From Luidia sarsii (Eukaryota; Echinodermata; Asteroidea; Paxillosida; Luidiidae): DNA of 64,000 nucleotides. Under the pieces are notes generated by a model. The model made no database searches. It saw only the letters and a list, made by a program, of their open reading frames with translations, and was not told the origin of the DNA. Below, one piece after another: positions 11,901 through 22,900 of the stretch. Positions within the stretch are counted from its first letter, which is position 1, and each line of letters opens with the position of its first letter. A program made the position numbers and the translations under genes. The stretch lies in assembly GCA_949987565.1 (NCBI GenBank), contig OX465105.1:19705665-19769664 (forward strand). The letters run 5' to 3'.

Positions 11901-12678
11901 CCTCCGGCTCATTCCGCCGCGACCGGGATTCGCTGTGCTGAGTTTCACGCTCCTCGTAGCGCCTCAGTCTCTCGTCCTCGTCCCTTCGTCGGCTCGACCT
12001 CCCGTCCTCGGGACTCCTGGGCGCCCTCCGACTCCGGTATCTCTCCTCCTCCTCCTCCTCTTCCTCGGCATCCTCTTCTTCTTCCTCGTGATGGTGGCGT
12101 CTCGAGTTCTTGGCGTGGTTGTTGGACCTCTCCACGCTCCAGCTCTCCTTGGACCTCGAGGAGGACGGCGGTGGCACTACCTCCTTACGCTTCTTCTTTG
12201 TGGTCGAGTAGCTCTCCTCCTCCTCCTCCTCCTCCTCCTCTGAGCCGCTTGAGCTGGACGCGCTAGAAGAATCGCTGTTCTCACTGCTGCTGCTGCCGCT
12301 GCTACTGCCACTGCTGCTGCTCGACGAGGAAGGCGACTGCTGCTTCGTCCTCGCCTTCTTCTCTCTCGGCCCCTTTTTCGCCGACAAGTAAGCCCTCGGG
12401 ATTTTCACCTCCGGAGCGGAGTCAGAGCCCGAGCCCGAGCCTGAGCCACCGCTGCTATGGGAGTCCGAGTACGGGCGCTTGCGGTAAATCCGCTCCTTCT
12501 CGCGGTCCACCAGGGACTGGACCTGCTCGCTGTTGTTCTCAAAGCGCGCGTAGGCCTTGGGCACCTGGGCATCGAAGGACTCGGAGGAGGAGGAGGAGGA
12601 GGAGGAGGAGGTGGAACTGCCACTGGAGCTGGCATCGGACCGGCTGTCGGGGCTGCAATGCCTTCCGTGGCTGCTCAT
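8916..12678 (-). CDS. ARL6IP4: ARL6IP4/SR-25-like nuclear splicing-associated protein, 4 exons, 816 aa
   Basis: Exons on the minus strand are 12678-10473, 10038-9924, 9355-9286 and 8975-8916. The phases join exactly (1, 2, 0) at GT-AG sites. The first ATG in frame is at 12678. Exon 1 encodes a low-complexity protein: serine runs near residues 15-35, a glutamate run, RD/RS heptads about 267-346, DRDRQ octads about 461-493, a lysine/arginine block about 612-646, and EER repeats about 676-712. The last about 80 residues carry the recognisable domain, with [39 protein letters not shown] and a final QATRGDG. In known SR-25/ARL6IP4 proteins this C-terminal block is the conserved part, and the proteins sit in nuclear speckles and influence splicing. 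Unspliced, exon 1 runs 25 codons past the donor to a stop at 10396, which gives a misleading C-terminus. The length is about twice the human protein, all of it from N-terminal repeats. The family call rests on the C-terminal block only. Confidence 0.82.
11200..11875 (-). repeat. In-frame coding minisatellites in ARL6IP4 exon 1
   Basis: Two tandem arrays lie inside the coding exon. At about 11640-11875 a 21-bp unit, seen on the plus strand as variants of CGCTCTAACCGGGACGGGT, encodes repeated [14 protein letters not shown] heptads. At about 11200-11295 a 24-bp unit encodes four copies of the octad DRDRQSDR. Both periods are multiples of three, so copy-number change would keep the frame. Confidence 0.85.
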
Positions 12679-13825
12679 GGCCACACGATGGAGGGGTCGC
12701 CAGACGTCAACGGTGAAGGTTCAGGACTTCTGCACTCAATATGTCAACAAATCAACTCTGTAAGTCTAAACAGGTGGACATAAAACGACAAAAAAGGAAA
12801 AACAGTTTTTCAAGGTTTAAGGTAAAAATCAACTCTGTATGTGTTTAATTATATAGGATAAAATTATAAATAAAAATGAAGGGTGAAAGCCCTGATGTCA
12901 TTGTATTTTGACTAATTACGAAAAAAACTTTTACTACTACTAGTACTAGGGTTGATAAATTTTCCTTTTTTTAGTCAAGTCTCTGCATCAGAATTTAGGC
13001 TTAACAATTTTAACATTTTTAAAAGCAAAAGTTGTCAGCACTTTGACTGTTGGACAACTGTAATTTGTACTTGTAGAGTTAAAAACACCCCAAAACACAG
13101 CTAACCTTTCCCATGCTTCGGCATTACAATGAAAAACACGCCCAATTTGTTGAGGAGTCTGAAGACTTATTCGGCGTTAGTGTGTATACGGTATATTTGT
13201 GTACAAACAATTGTGAACTGAATTAGTGCTTGCTCGATCAAGCAAAAAGTCGCTCCTCCAAAAGTCGAAGTCAAACTAGGCTACAAATTCGAGTCCGTGT
13301 TTTGGGACGTATTCATGACTTAAGTGCAGCACTTACGCTTCCAAATCAGATCCAGGTCATCTAAATATTCATGCTAAGGCCTGATTGTGGTGGAGTTTGG
13401 GTAAATCGGGGTCGGAAAACGGGATTATTTCGCGACAATAAATACCGACACATCGGCTGTCTCCATCGCCGATTGTGTTTTGTGAATGATTGCATCAGTC
13501 GGGTGCCTCGGTATACCCACACGCGTTTAGGTTTCTGCGAGTACTGGGGATTGTGGGTACCAGACCATGACGATTTTGGGGGGTCACGAGAGGGCGCTGT
13601 TGAAAATTCAAAGCGGTCGTCTGCGAATTTCTACGCACATGAACGCACGTGCAAGTTGAGGTAAACAGGGTTTCACATCAAGACCAGTCAAGTTATTTTA
13701 TGGATCCCGGCGTCCACAGTTTAGACATCATAACTGACTGACAGTAACAGTGAATGAAGGACGGAAAGTTGGCCTGATATGCAGTATTTATCCTCACCTC
13801 GACGTGAAAGCCCAATGCGAAGACC
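12679..13825. promoter_or_regulatory. Divergent intergenic region between ARL6IP4 and POP5
   Basis: ARL6IP4 starts at 12678 on the minus strand and POP5 at 13826 on the plus strand, so this 1.15-kb interval must hold both promoters. At 13541-13560 the sequence GTACTGGGGATTGTGGGTAC resembles the vertebrate ZNF143/Staf core (ACTACAATTCCCA read on the other strand). That is a resemblance by eye only. No TATA box is evident near either start. The rest is AT-rich and unremarkable, with no repeat I recognise. Confidence 0.4.
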
Positions 13826-16295
13826 ATGGTGCGACTGAAAAACAGGCGAGTGAATGAAAACAAATGAAGTGAACCCCGCCGTGTTGACAGCTACTCCGAG
13901 TAACTTTGACCCTTACAAATTTGTTACAATCGCCTTTTTTGTTTTATTAATTAAAAAAGGCGTATTGTATAGGGTCCAAGTTACTACTACTAGGACTAGT
14001 TGAGAGCCAACTTTGAACTGAACCATGCCATTATTATTATTATGCCATATTTATCATTATTATTTATTCGAACGGCATTCTTCAAACAATACAGTACAAC
14101 AAACAACACACAGAATGACAAGGACTAGACTACCACTACCAGTACCAGTAGTGGCAGTACCAGCAGTCTTTGCCAGGGAAGAAAACGAGGCTAACTTAAG
14201 AAATTAATAGTTGTGATAAACGAGGGGCTTCCAGTTCCACTCCAATACTGCTAGCCAAACAATTGAATTGCAACTAAAGTTCATTTATTAAATTCTAAAG
14301 AATGAAGAGTGCTGAAAAAGGAGTAAGTAAATGAGGAAGTAGATGACCTGGAAAAATGACATGACCGTTCTTGGAAGAGCGCTCAATGTTATCTGACATG
14401 TCAAACGGACTGACTAAGGCCACCATCTAAACAAGGGCTGGATAGCTCAGTTGGTTAGACTTAGACTTAGAGAGCGCTGGTATGAAAAAAACAAATGTCT
14501 CTGGTTCAAGTCCAGGTCCAGTCACAGTTTTCTTTTCCTTTTTAATTATTTTTTTATTTACTTAAAACTTGTATTACGTTGCCTGTGACCTTAGTGTACG
14601 AAATAGAAATCTCTCGCCTATTTTGATCTGAATTTCTCCAGCTTTTTGTTTCCCTCCGCGGTGCCTTTTCATCTATTCAGGTATTTCCTGTGTGAGCTTG
14701 TTAACGCGGACGGCGTCCCGCGTGTTCTGACCTCCGGTGTCTCGAGCCTGTACAGCGCCATCAAGAGTACGGTGCAAGAAATCCACGGAGATTATGGCTC
14801 CGCGGCCATCTCCAAGGGACTCAATGGTAATTGAATTCGCCAACCAACTCACTAACCCAAACCCCTGCCCTCCCCTTTGATCTCACCCTACCAGCTATCC
14901 CCTCTGTCCTCGTGTCTGTCATCCATGTCTCTATTACTCCCCCCCCCCCTTCCTATTTGATTTGTCCCTGTCATTCTGCCTTTCAGAAAGGTCCTGCTTT
15001 GATCGAATCGTCAGGCCCTCCTAATTTTTTGATGTTTGCTTTTTGGTCATTTTAGTCAGTAAGCAGTTTGCAACATTTTTTTCATATTTCTAAATGATTA
15101 AATAATTCACCACTAAATAAATTTTGGAAAATGGCCTCAGTAGCCATTTGTTTTTAGGTACCTTTGTGGCCAAGTGTCCCTACCCCTCTGAAGTTTTTAA
15201 GATTGAGGCCTGAATAATTATTTTAAAAATATCATACATGGTAGGAATTGTGCATGTACTTTTTTCAGTGTCTGAATTTAGTGGCTATGACTTAAAAGAA
15301 CGCACACGACTATTGGAAGTTGCCAACAAGCGGCTGCAGCCAATCCCCATAGACTTGAGTGCTATATCCAGCCACAGCCAGTGGATTCGGTCACAGCTCT
15401 AAAAGGCAGTGATCGGTTCTTATTGGCTACGGCTTGAAAGTATACACAAGTGCATTGGAAGTGGCTAATTAGCGGCTGCCATCGATTTGTGTTAGTTTCA
15501 GCCGCAGCCTGTGTTATTCGGGTCTTGACTAGGTCTGGTTTCCATGAACACTCTGGTTTCTGCTCTATTCAATGGCACCATGGGAATGTACTGTATCTCT
15601 TTTTTTTTTCTCTGTTTCTCTTTCAGTCAAATACCTGAACCAACAGACCGGCGTCCTGCTCATCCGGGTCCGGCACCAGACCCACAAGATTCTCAGCACG
15701 GCTTTGCCTTTCATCAAGTCCGTGGAGAAATCCCCGGTGTCCCTGAGAACGCTGCACTTATCAGGTACAGTGAGGCTGAGCCTGGTCCCCTTTTTTTTTT
15801 CTGTTTTTTTTCTTCAAAACCTGGCTTCGGCTCAGGGTCTGGTTTAGGTTCCAGCTTAGGCTCAAGCTCCGGCTTTGTCTCATTCAAGACACAGGACAAT
15901 TGATCTCCGCACTCCCAAGTGGATGAACTTTTCAATCAGACAGGACGCCTTCCTGGCTGGGAAGAGGATACTCCATTTTGGGAAGAAAAAAAACACTCCC
16001 AAGCTTCCTGTTCAAGCTGAGGAGAGTTACTGGGTCTTCTCATTCTCGAAAGAGATGACTTATATGGTGCCAGCGCAAACTTTCTACATGAATCGTATCC
16101 ACAGCTGTCCATGAAATGTCAAAATTACGTGCAGCGTCTTTGTCTGTGTGAGCCGACATGCTATCAAGTTCACATAAAATTTGTATACAAAAATGTTGTA
16201 AACTGCTGACGATGACGGTGATAATGATGATGACGATGATGACAATGATGACGATGACGATGACAAGGATGATGATGATGGTGATGATGAGGATG

Positions 16296-16380
<85 letters not shown>

Positions 16381-16417
16381 CGATGATGATGATGATGATG
16401 ATGATGACGATGATGAC

Positions 16418-16485
<68 letters not shown>

Positions 16486-16522
16486 CGATGATGATGATGA
16501 TGATGATGATGACGATGATGAC

Positions 16523-16607
<85 letters not shown>

Positions 16608-16631
16608 GTGATGGGGAGGATCATGATGACC

Positions 16632-16682
<51 letters not shown>

Positions 16683-17128
16683 ATGACACTGATGACTATG
16701 ATGATGGTCCATTTGTTGAGGTATCCTTTGGTTGGTTGTCTCACTCGGTCTTTGCAGGCACGATACGATCCTGCCAGAAGTTCCTAGCCAAGTACAACCG
16801 AAGGCAGCTCATGATCCTGCTGAAGCAATGCCGTACACAAGGTGAGAGAGGGTTTGTGTTTTTTTGCACACGCTCACACACAGCAAAATTTGCGAAAAGT
16901 GAATTATGATTAAAAAAAATTTCATACCGAACTGCGCATACCTGGAATGTATCATAGCTGTGGCTGTGTATCTGTAAGCTAGAAATGAGTTCTGAGTCGT
17001 TTTTTTTTCCTTTCAAAATGTTCATAGACGAGAGAAGACGCGTCAGGGAATCCATCCGAAGATGCACCCTGGGGAAAGAGGAGTCTGAATTCCGCGACGG
17101 AGCCGTCGAGGACAAAGGTCAGTCCTAG
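13826..17128 (+). CDS. POP5: Ribonuclease P/MRP protein subunit POP5, 5 exons, 162 aa
   Basis: Exons are 13826-13845, 14681-14826, 15627-15764, 16758-16841 and 17028-17128, joined in frame (phases 2, 1, 1, 1). The product begins MVRLKNRYFLCELV and contains VKYLNQQTGVLLIRVR, LSTALPFIK, RTLHLSGTIRSCQKFL and YNRRQLMILL. These match the Pop5/Rpp14 fold family along its whole length; human POP5 is 163 aa, this one 162. POP5 is a protein subunit shared by RNase P, which removes tRNA 5' leaders, and RNase MRP, which cleaves pre-rRNA; both are nuclear/nucleolar. The C-terminus is charged, as in relatives. The donor of intron 1 reads AG|GCGAGT, so this looks like a GC-AG intron; the GT four bases downstream would put a stop in frame. 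Intron 3 (15765-16757) holds a long trinucleotide array. POP5 ends convergently with TYW1, about 2.8 kb away. Confidence 0.95.
14415..14540 (+). mobile_element. SINE copy in POP5 intron 1
   Basis: GGCTGGATAGCTCAGTTGG, an expanded TTAGACTTAGACTTAGAGAG segment, CTGGTTCAAGTCCAGGTCC and AGTCACAGTTTTCTTTTCC follow the common SINE order. Confidence 0.65.
14985..15075. mobile_element. Foldback-family fragment in POP5 intron 2
   Basis: GAAAGGTCCTGCTTTGATCG, GTCAGGCCCTCCTAATTT and AGTCAGTAAGCAGTTTGC are the diagnostic words of the family seen complete at 56895-57145. Confidence 0.6.
15290..15900. repeat. Fragments of two hexamer-rich dispersed families around POP5 exon 3
   Basis: 15290-15500 carries the GGCTGCAGCCAAT/AGCCACAGCC family. 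15780-15900, just after exon 3, carries CTTCGGCTCAGGGTCTGG and AGGCTCAAGCTCCGGCTTTG, the GGCTNN family seen as a foldback at 49221-49486. Confidence 0.5.
16207..16708. repeat. Trinucleotide (GAT)n microsatellite in POP5 intron 3
   Basis: About 500 bp of near-uninterrupted GAT/ATG trinucleotides with occasional GAC and GGT variants. It ends about 50 bp before the exon 4 acceptor at 16757. Poly-Met, poly-Ile and poly-His frames across it are artefacts. Confidence 0.95.
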
Positions 17129-17500
17129 GGAGCTTCCTCCTCTTGGGAGTGACCCACTGACAGCTCTCAGTCCAAAGCCTTCTTTGTTTTGATGGGGTAT
17201 GTTTGGTGACGTCAAGCTTTTGGAAGTCCGAAAGAGACTGCTCTGATCGACGTATACTGAGACCTACGGGATTTGATGATGCCTTTGCCTTGCACAGCTT
17301 TGCAATGGACAGTGTGCACTGGAGTGTCTGCGCGGACTCACTTAAACCTCAAGACTTTTGTAGTGCAGCACATGGCAATACCCCTGCAGTCAGCACAGCA
17401 GCGACAACCTTCATGGGCGGCCTGCAACAGATCATTCAGTCGAAGATTGAGCTCTGCTCTGGTCAGCGTCGTTCTGAGACACTTCTGAGATGAAGGGTAG
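17129..17500 (+). other. POP5 downstream region
   Basis: Probable POP5 3' UTR and flank. No AATAAA-type signal was evident. Confidence 0.4.
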
Positions 17501-18060
17501 TCATCTGGACCAGACTGATGGAGCTTCAAGTGCCACAGAAAACTGCGAAATGCCACGGAAAAAAAGTCCAGCTTTGTAACGGATGACGAAGCCCCCCACA
17601 AGTCATGAGCCCTGCATAGGGACTGGTGTGATGGGACAACCCTCTCCACTGTTCACTGTTTCATGACCCTGGAATCCTTGGTGAAAAGTTTCATCGTGTG
17701 TAAATGTCTGAACAAGACTGACAGATCTTCAACTTACACAGAAAACTGCCAACTTGTAGTTCGGCTTTGTAACGACCATGAAGCCTAACTCTGCGCCCTG
17801 TCTAAGATATTGGTGTGATGGTACAACCCAGTCCACTGTTCCGTGACTCCCTGATGTACAGTTTGCCAGTGTAATCGTTTGAACAAGAGGGGTGGAGCTT
17901 TCAACAGAACACTGCAACTTTTCGGTCAGTTTGATGACGACGATTTCAGTCCACATTCTTGGTCCTGAGAAGGGCCAACCCTGCTGACTGCTGTGATGCT
18001 TCTGAAACAGTTTCATTGTGTGAGTCATTTTGAACAAGACAGTTAGATTATCACATTCTG
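17501..18060. repeat. Three diverged copies of an about 190-bp repeat
   Basis: GACTGATGGAGCTTCAAG and CACAGAAAACTGC at about 17510 recur as GACTGACAGATCTTCAAC and CACAGAAAACTGC at about 17718, and again loosely at about 17890. TGGTGTGATGGGACAACCC recurs as TGGTGTGATGGTACAACCC. Confidence 0.6.
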
Positions 18061-18104
18061 CACGACCCCCGCAGCTTATAGTTCAGTTTTGTAAAATGGA
18101 TGGA

Positions 18105-18200
18105 ATCCCCACCTAAGGGCTGGATAACTCTCGGTAGAGCACCTACATGTTAAACTAGAGGTCAGGCTACAAGTCCGGCACATCCATTTTGGGGGTTAAT
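18105..18200 (+). mobile_element. Degraded SINE copy
   Basis: AAGGGCTGGATAACTCTCGG, TAGAGCACC and a diverged B-box region, with the usual order. Confidence 0.45.
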
Positions 18201-19087
18201 TTTATTTGTTTGTTTTTCTCATCTTATTCAATACTGCATGTTTTGGGGTTCATATCTTAATTTGGATTCCAACAATTTGATGATTCATGTAAACATGGTA
18301 AAAGAGAATTGCAAAGTTCAACCAATCTAATGGAATCATTCCAAACCATCAAATCAGGGTTTTCCTTGGAACTTGGATGCTTCTGAGGTGGTGACCGATA
18401 TATTTGCTCAGTATATGAGTTTTGGTATGTCATGGATGCGCTATACTGAGGTTCCATGGGTCACAGATTGGATAGGGAATGAGCCTAAAGCATTGTGTTA
18501 TGTGCATGTGCATGCATAAACACACAGTAATGTGCAAGGAAACATTGGTTGCATGTAAAACAGCCCTTCTGCACATGCAGAGTTGCCATTGTATTTGTGT
18601 ACAATTTTTCAAGCATGATTTTAACCCCTGAGGTAGCAAGTTTTGGAGACTTTAACCTGAGTGGTCCCTCAAAAGTGTGAGGTGAACCATCTCAAAGTTT
18701 AATACGACAAGTAATCCCAGACTCACACCAAATTTTGGAATCTCAAGTTCGTCTTTTTATTCTCTTTTAGTAAAAAAACACAAATATAACTCAATACAGC
18801 GGATGAAGACTAAATTAAACATTACACATTTACTTGGAAATATTCAAACATGCTCAAGAAATATAAAGTTAGTTCCAGAATTTGGGTATGAAGTCCAATA
18901 GTTATTGATTTAAATACTACTACTGACGCAATGTAAAAGCGTCTTATATACTTTTTCCATTTTGAAATACATGTACATGTAGAAGACAAAAGTACTGCCA
19001 CGTCCACAACACTTTCCCTGCATTTTATGAACTTTACATTTTGTTTTGCTTTTTATAGCACTCTGTATCTTAATCCTTGGTTGTTTA
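18201..19087. other. Intergenic, nothing recognised
   Basis: AT-rich sequence between POP5 and the MITE at 19088. No exon or named repeat is seen. Confidence 0.4.
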
Positions 19088-19488
19088 GAGGCACAATACA
19101 ACATTGGGAAGATCGGAAAACATCGATGTTCACAAATTTCCTTCTAATTTACACAGTTTATAGATGGTCATGATAGAATCCTCATGTTGAAATCGTATGG
19201 TCTGGGATGCTGTACTTTTCTTAAAATTCTGCCAACTGAGTCTCGAGAAAATCGTGAAAACCGCTTCATTTGTTTCGCAAAAATGCAGCATTCAACGCCG
19301 TACTGTTCCGAAAAGTAGTTGAGGTCTCGGTGAGACGTAAACTATTTCTTTTACGCATTTCTCCCAAAATGCAATATTTTAGGCAGAAATATTTCAGTGA
19401 GAGGTTTCTACTATAACCAACTTCAAACGTTTCATGTAAATCTGTGAACATTTCTGTTTTTCAATCTTACCAATGTTGTGCAGGGGCT
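19088..19488. mobile_element. MITE-like element of the ACAACATTGG family, complete
   Basis: It starts GGCACAATACAACATTGGGA and ends with the inverse, TACCAATGTTGTGCAGGGGC, about 400 bp in all without coding capacity. Other copies: 957-1185 (half), 53680-53830 (part), 55975-56320 (complete, shorter). Confidence 0.65.
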
Positions 19489-19639
19489 CTATTAAAGTAA
19501 ACGTGGCCACTCGATATACTTTTTTTTTCATTTTAAAGATGAAAGGGAAATAAATTGAAGAAAATCGCTTGCAATTCCGATGTCTGGCGTTCTTGGCCAG
19601 TATCCTCAAATTACCCTGCTTTAGCCTCCCCCAAAACAC

Positions 19640-19961
19640 CTCTTCCCCAAGTCTTAATCTTATACATGTAGCTCAAAACCCTATTCCTGTAAATTCCATT
19701 CCCAAAATTCCACTGCACCCCATCCCAAAACCCCATCACCCCAAATTCCAACCCTAACCCTAGCCCCCTAAACCCAATCACCCCCAAATTCCAACCCAAA
19801 ACCTATCCAATCACCCTCAAATTCCAACCCTAACCCTAGCCCCCTAAATCCCATCACCCCCAAATTAAAACCCTAACTTATCCCCCCCCCCCCCAAAAAA
19901 AAAACCCATCCTCCCACACTCCATCACCCCCACCCCCAAACTCCAACCCACTGACACCCCC
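19640..19961. repeat. C/A-rich degenerate tandem repeat beyond the TYW1 stop
   Basis: Words such as CCCAAATTCCAACCCTAACC and CCCCCTAAACCCAATCACCC recur in imperfect tandem up to the TYW1 stop codon. Two short CCCTAACCCTA stretches occur within it. Confidence 0.65.
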
Positions 19962-22900
19962 TCAACACCCAGAGATATCCTTGTTCTTTCCCTTGCGTCG
20001 GAACCGTGTCTCAGCGGGATCAAAGCCTTGCTCCTTGCAGCCGTACACGGCCCAGGCCGGTGTCCTGGACATGTAGTCCTCGGCCACAAACCGCTTCTCC
20101 CCCTCGCTGGCCTCAAAGTCGCCGATGAGCTGATGAAACTTGGCGTAGTCGATCCACGTCCACCACTCCTCGTCCCTCTTGAACTGCGGGAGGCAAAACG
20201 AAGACCCAGACGTGATCAAACAAAAACCGAGTCAGAACTTTTACTGCCCAGCAGCCGATTTCAAGAAAATTTGTGTAAATTACGCAACGTACAAATGTTG
20301 CTTAAGTCTTGCACCCAAATGGCTCTTTAGTGCACTATTTAAGAAAAGGCAGCAAAATGTTGCGTACCCTGTTGCGTACCTGCAGTTTCTTGAAATCGGC
20401 TGCAGACCTTGCAATATCTCCAGTCCAGTGCTGGGACCAATTTCAAAGAGCTACTTAAGGACCAAAATTTGCTTCAGCTTTCACAAAGCTCTACAATGTA
20501 TCGTAACACGACTTACGGTGGACAACTGGTCTTAAGTTGTGAAAGGCCATATGGTTTCTGTGCATCACTCATTGATTGTAAGTTACAATGGGTTTGCTGA
20601 AATCGACCGCAATGTAAGGGGCCCATTCAGTAGCAAGGCCGGGCGGTCTGGTGTCCCACCTTCTTGTGAGCGGCCAGCACACAGTTAGAGTGCTCGTGCT
20701 CGCAGGCAATGGCGTAGTCGGGTAGCAGGTCCATCAGCTTCTGCACAAAGCCCACCACCTCCTCGTGCCAGGGGATGTTCTTCATGGTCAGGGTGCTGGC
20801 CTTGGACTCGCCGCAGTAGGTCACGCCCTGGGTCAGAGGTCAGGGGGGCAAACAGGGTCATAGGGGTCGTGTCATTGGGAGGGGGGGGGGGGCCGTTACT
20901 GACCTCACGAGTAAAGACTTGGGATATGCAGTAGTTAATGGATGAATAAATGCCTCTGACCTACAGTCCCCACCCAGACAAAGACAGTTGACTATTTTGG
21001 GAAAAATTGGGAGGTCCCATTCAAGGGAGGGATAGCTCAGCTGGTAGAGCACTGGTTAAGCAAGAGGTCTCGGGTTCAAGTACTGGTGCAGTCCAATTTT
21101 CTAAGCAATTTTAATCAAATTATTAATTTTATAAAAAACTGTTGCAAACTGCAAACTGCTCACTGACTAAAATGACCTGCAATACAAAAATCTCAAAAGT
21201 TAGAGGGCCTGACGTTTAAATCTTAGCAGGACCTTTCTCAAAGGCTTTGGTTCTGCGAGGCTTGGAACGTCAGGCCCTCTAACTTTTGAGATCAATTTTA
21301 ATCAATTTCCTTTTCTTCTTGTGTTTGACACCAAAACTTCATTTAAGCGATGTGGCCTATGTCTCTGGTTCACATCCCTGCCGTGTCTTGATCTTACCTT
21401 GACCTCGATGAAGTCCGGCCGTCCGAGACTGACTAGGTTGGCGTAAGCCTCTATCTCCTCGTTGTTCCAGCCATTGACAATGGTCAGTCGGTACACCGTC
21501 CGCTGGCCCTGTACGCAAAGCAACAGAAGAAGTCGGGGTGCATTGCTTATCTATCTACACTGTATATGTCCGTTTACACACCCCGCTATACTCCTTCCAC
21601 TGCATACATATTCATAACACCGTTAGGAAAAAATCTTCACTTACCGTAACCAATATTTTTTTGCTTATGGTTTGCGTAGTTCAAGCACCAAAAGTCTTGC
21701 TAACGGATTCCATGAAATAGATATAATATGCTGAACGCTGCCCGTCAGCACAGAATCATGCCGTAACAGATTCCATGAAATTGGACCCTGTTCATGTGGC
21801 CGACTAAGCAACCAAAAGTCGCTCAAAAATACAAAATCGCTAAAATTGGTCAGGTAAAACGGTGTCATGTGATTTATTGTAGTATTCTGTACAAGAAACA
21901 ATTGTGCTTTCCCTTTAAGGGCAAGTGTCAGTAGCCCTAGTATAAGACTCAGGCTGCGGCTACAATGCCTATGCTTCAGTGCAGGCAATGCTTGTAAGCC
22001 ACAGCCATAGCTGTGACTTTGGCATCTAGGAGTGGCTGCCCTTTGTGTACATTACCTTGTCTGATAGGGCTTCTAAGCTGCTGAGGAACCTGGGCCAGAA
22101 ATCTCTGAACAGCGGCCGGTCAATCTTCTTCAAACTCTCCTTGGTGCTGGCGTCCACACTCACGTACAGCTGGGTGACAGGCACCATAGCTCTGCCCCAA
22201 AAAAAACATTCAAAAAGGATAATTCCTAAACCAAAAAAGTCATTAAAAAAAAAACAGTCCTAAAAACAGTCATTCCTCCCTATGATATTAGTAAACCACC
22301 TTTATTGCCAAAATATATGGCATCATTATATTGCCCTTCAATCATGGTGCTATGACACTGTTATATTGCCCTCATTTACATGTAATGGCACTGTTATATT
22401 GCCCTCATTTACATGAAATGACACTGTTATATTGCCCTCATTTACATGTAATGGCACTGTTATATTGCCCTCATTTACATGAAATGACAGTTATATTGCC
22501 CTCATTTACATGTAACGGCACTGTTATATTACCCATTTACATATAATGAAATTGATATTGCCATCACTTAAATATAACAAGTTTTATTGTCCTCATTCAA
22601 ATATATTGTGACTTCTAGTTTTGTCCTCATTTACATATAATGGAACTGTTATATTGCCCTCATTTACATATAATGGAATGTATATTGTTCCATTTCCATA
22701 TAACGTCACTGTTATATTGCCCTCACCCCCCTCCCCATAAAGCACTATAGTGGTGGCATTGTTTCAGCACCTCCATGTTTGTACATGTACCTGATGGCGT
22801 CTGGAAACTGGGCATTGGTCACCAGGAAGGTGGAGATCTTGCGGCTGTGCAGGAGCTGGGCAAAGCGGTTGATCTTTGGGTACATGATGGGCTCCCCTAC

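Noticed and set aside
10384..12266. Long plus-strand ORFs opposite the ARL6IP4 exon
   Set aside because: They are antisense shadows of a GC-rich, low-complexity coding exon. The minus strand has the splice signals and the family domain.
16040..16787. Long ORFs of poly-Ile, poly-Met and poly-His on both strands
   Set aside because: They are the frames of a GAT/ATC microsatellite inside POP5 intron 3.
19640..19961. CCCTAACCCTA as an interstitial telomere
   Set aside because: Only two short telomere-like words occur inside a degenerate CCCCAAATTCCAACC repeat.
21025..21105. A functional tRNA gene
   Set aside because: The A and B boxes are good but the acceptor and anticodon stems do not pair, and the sequence is embedded in the dispersed SINE.
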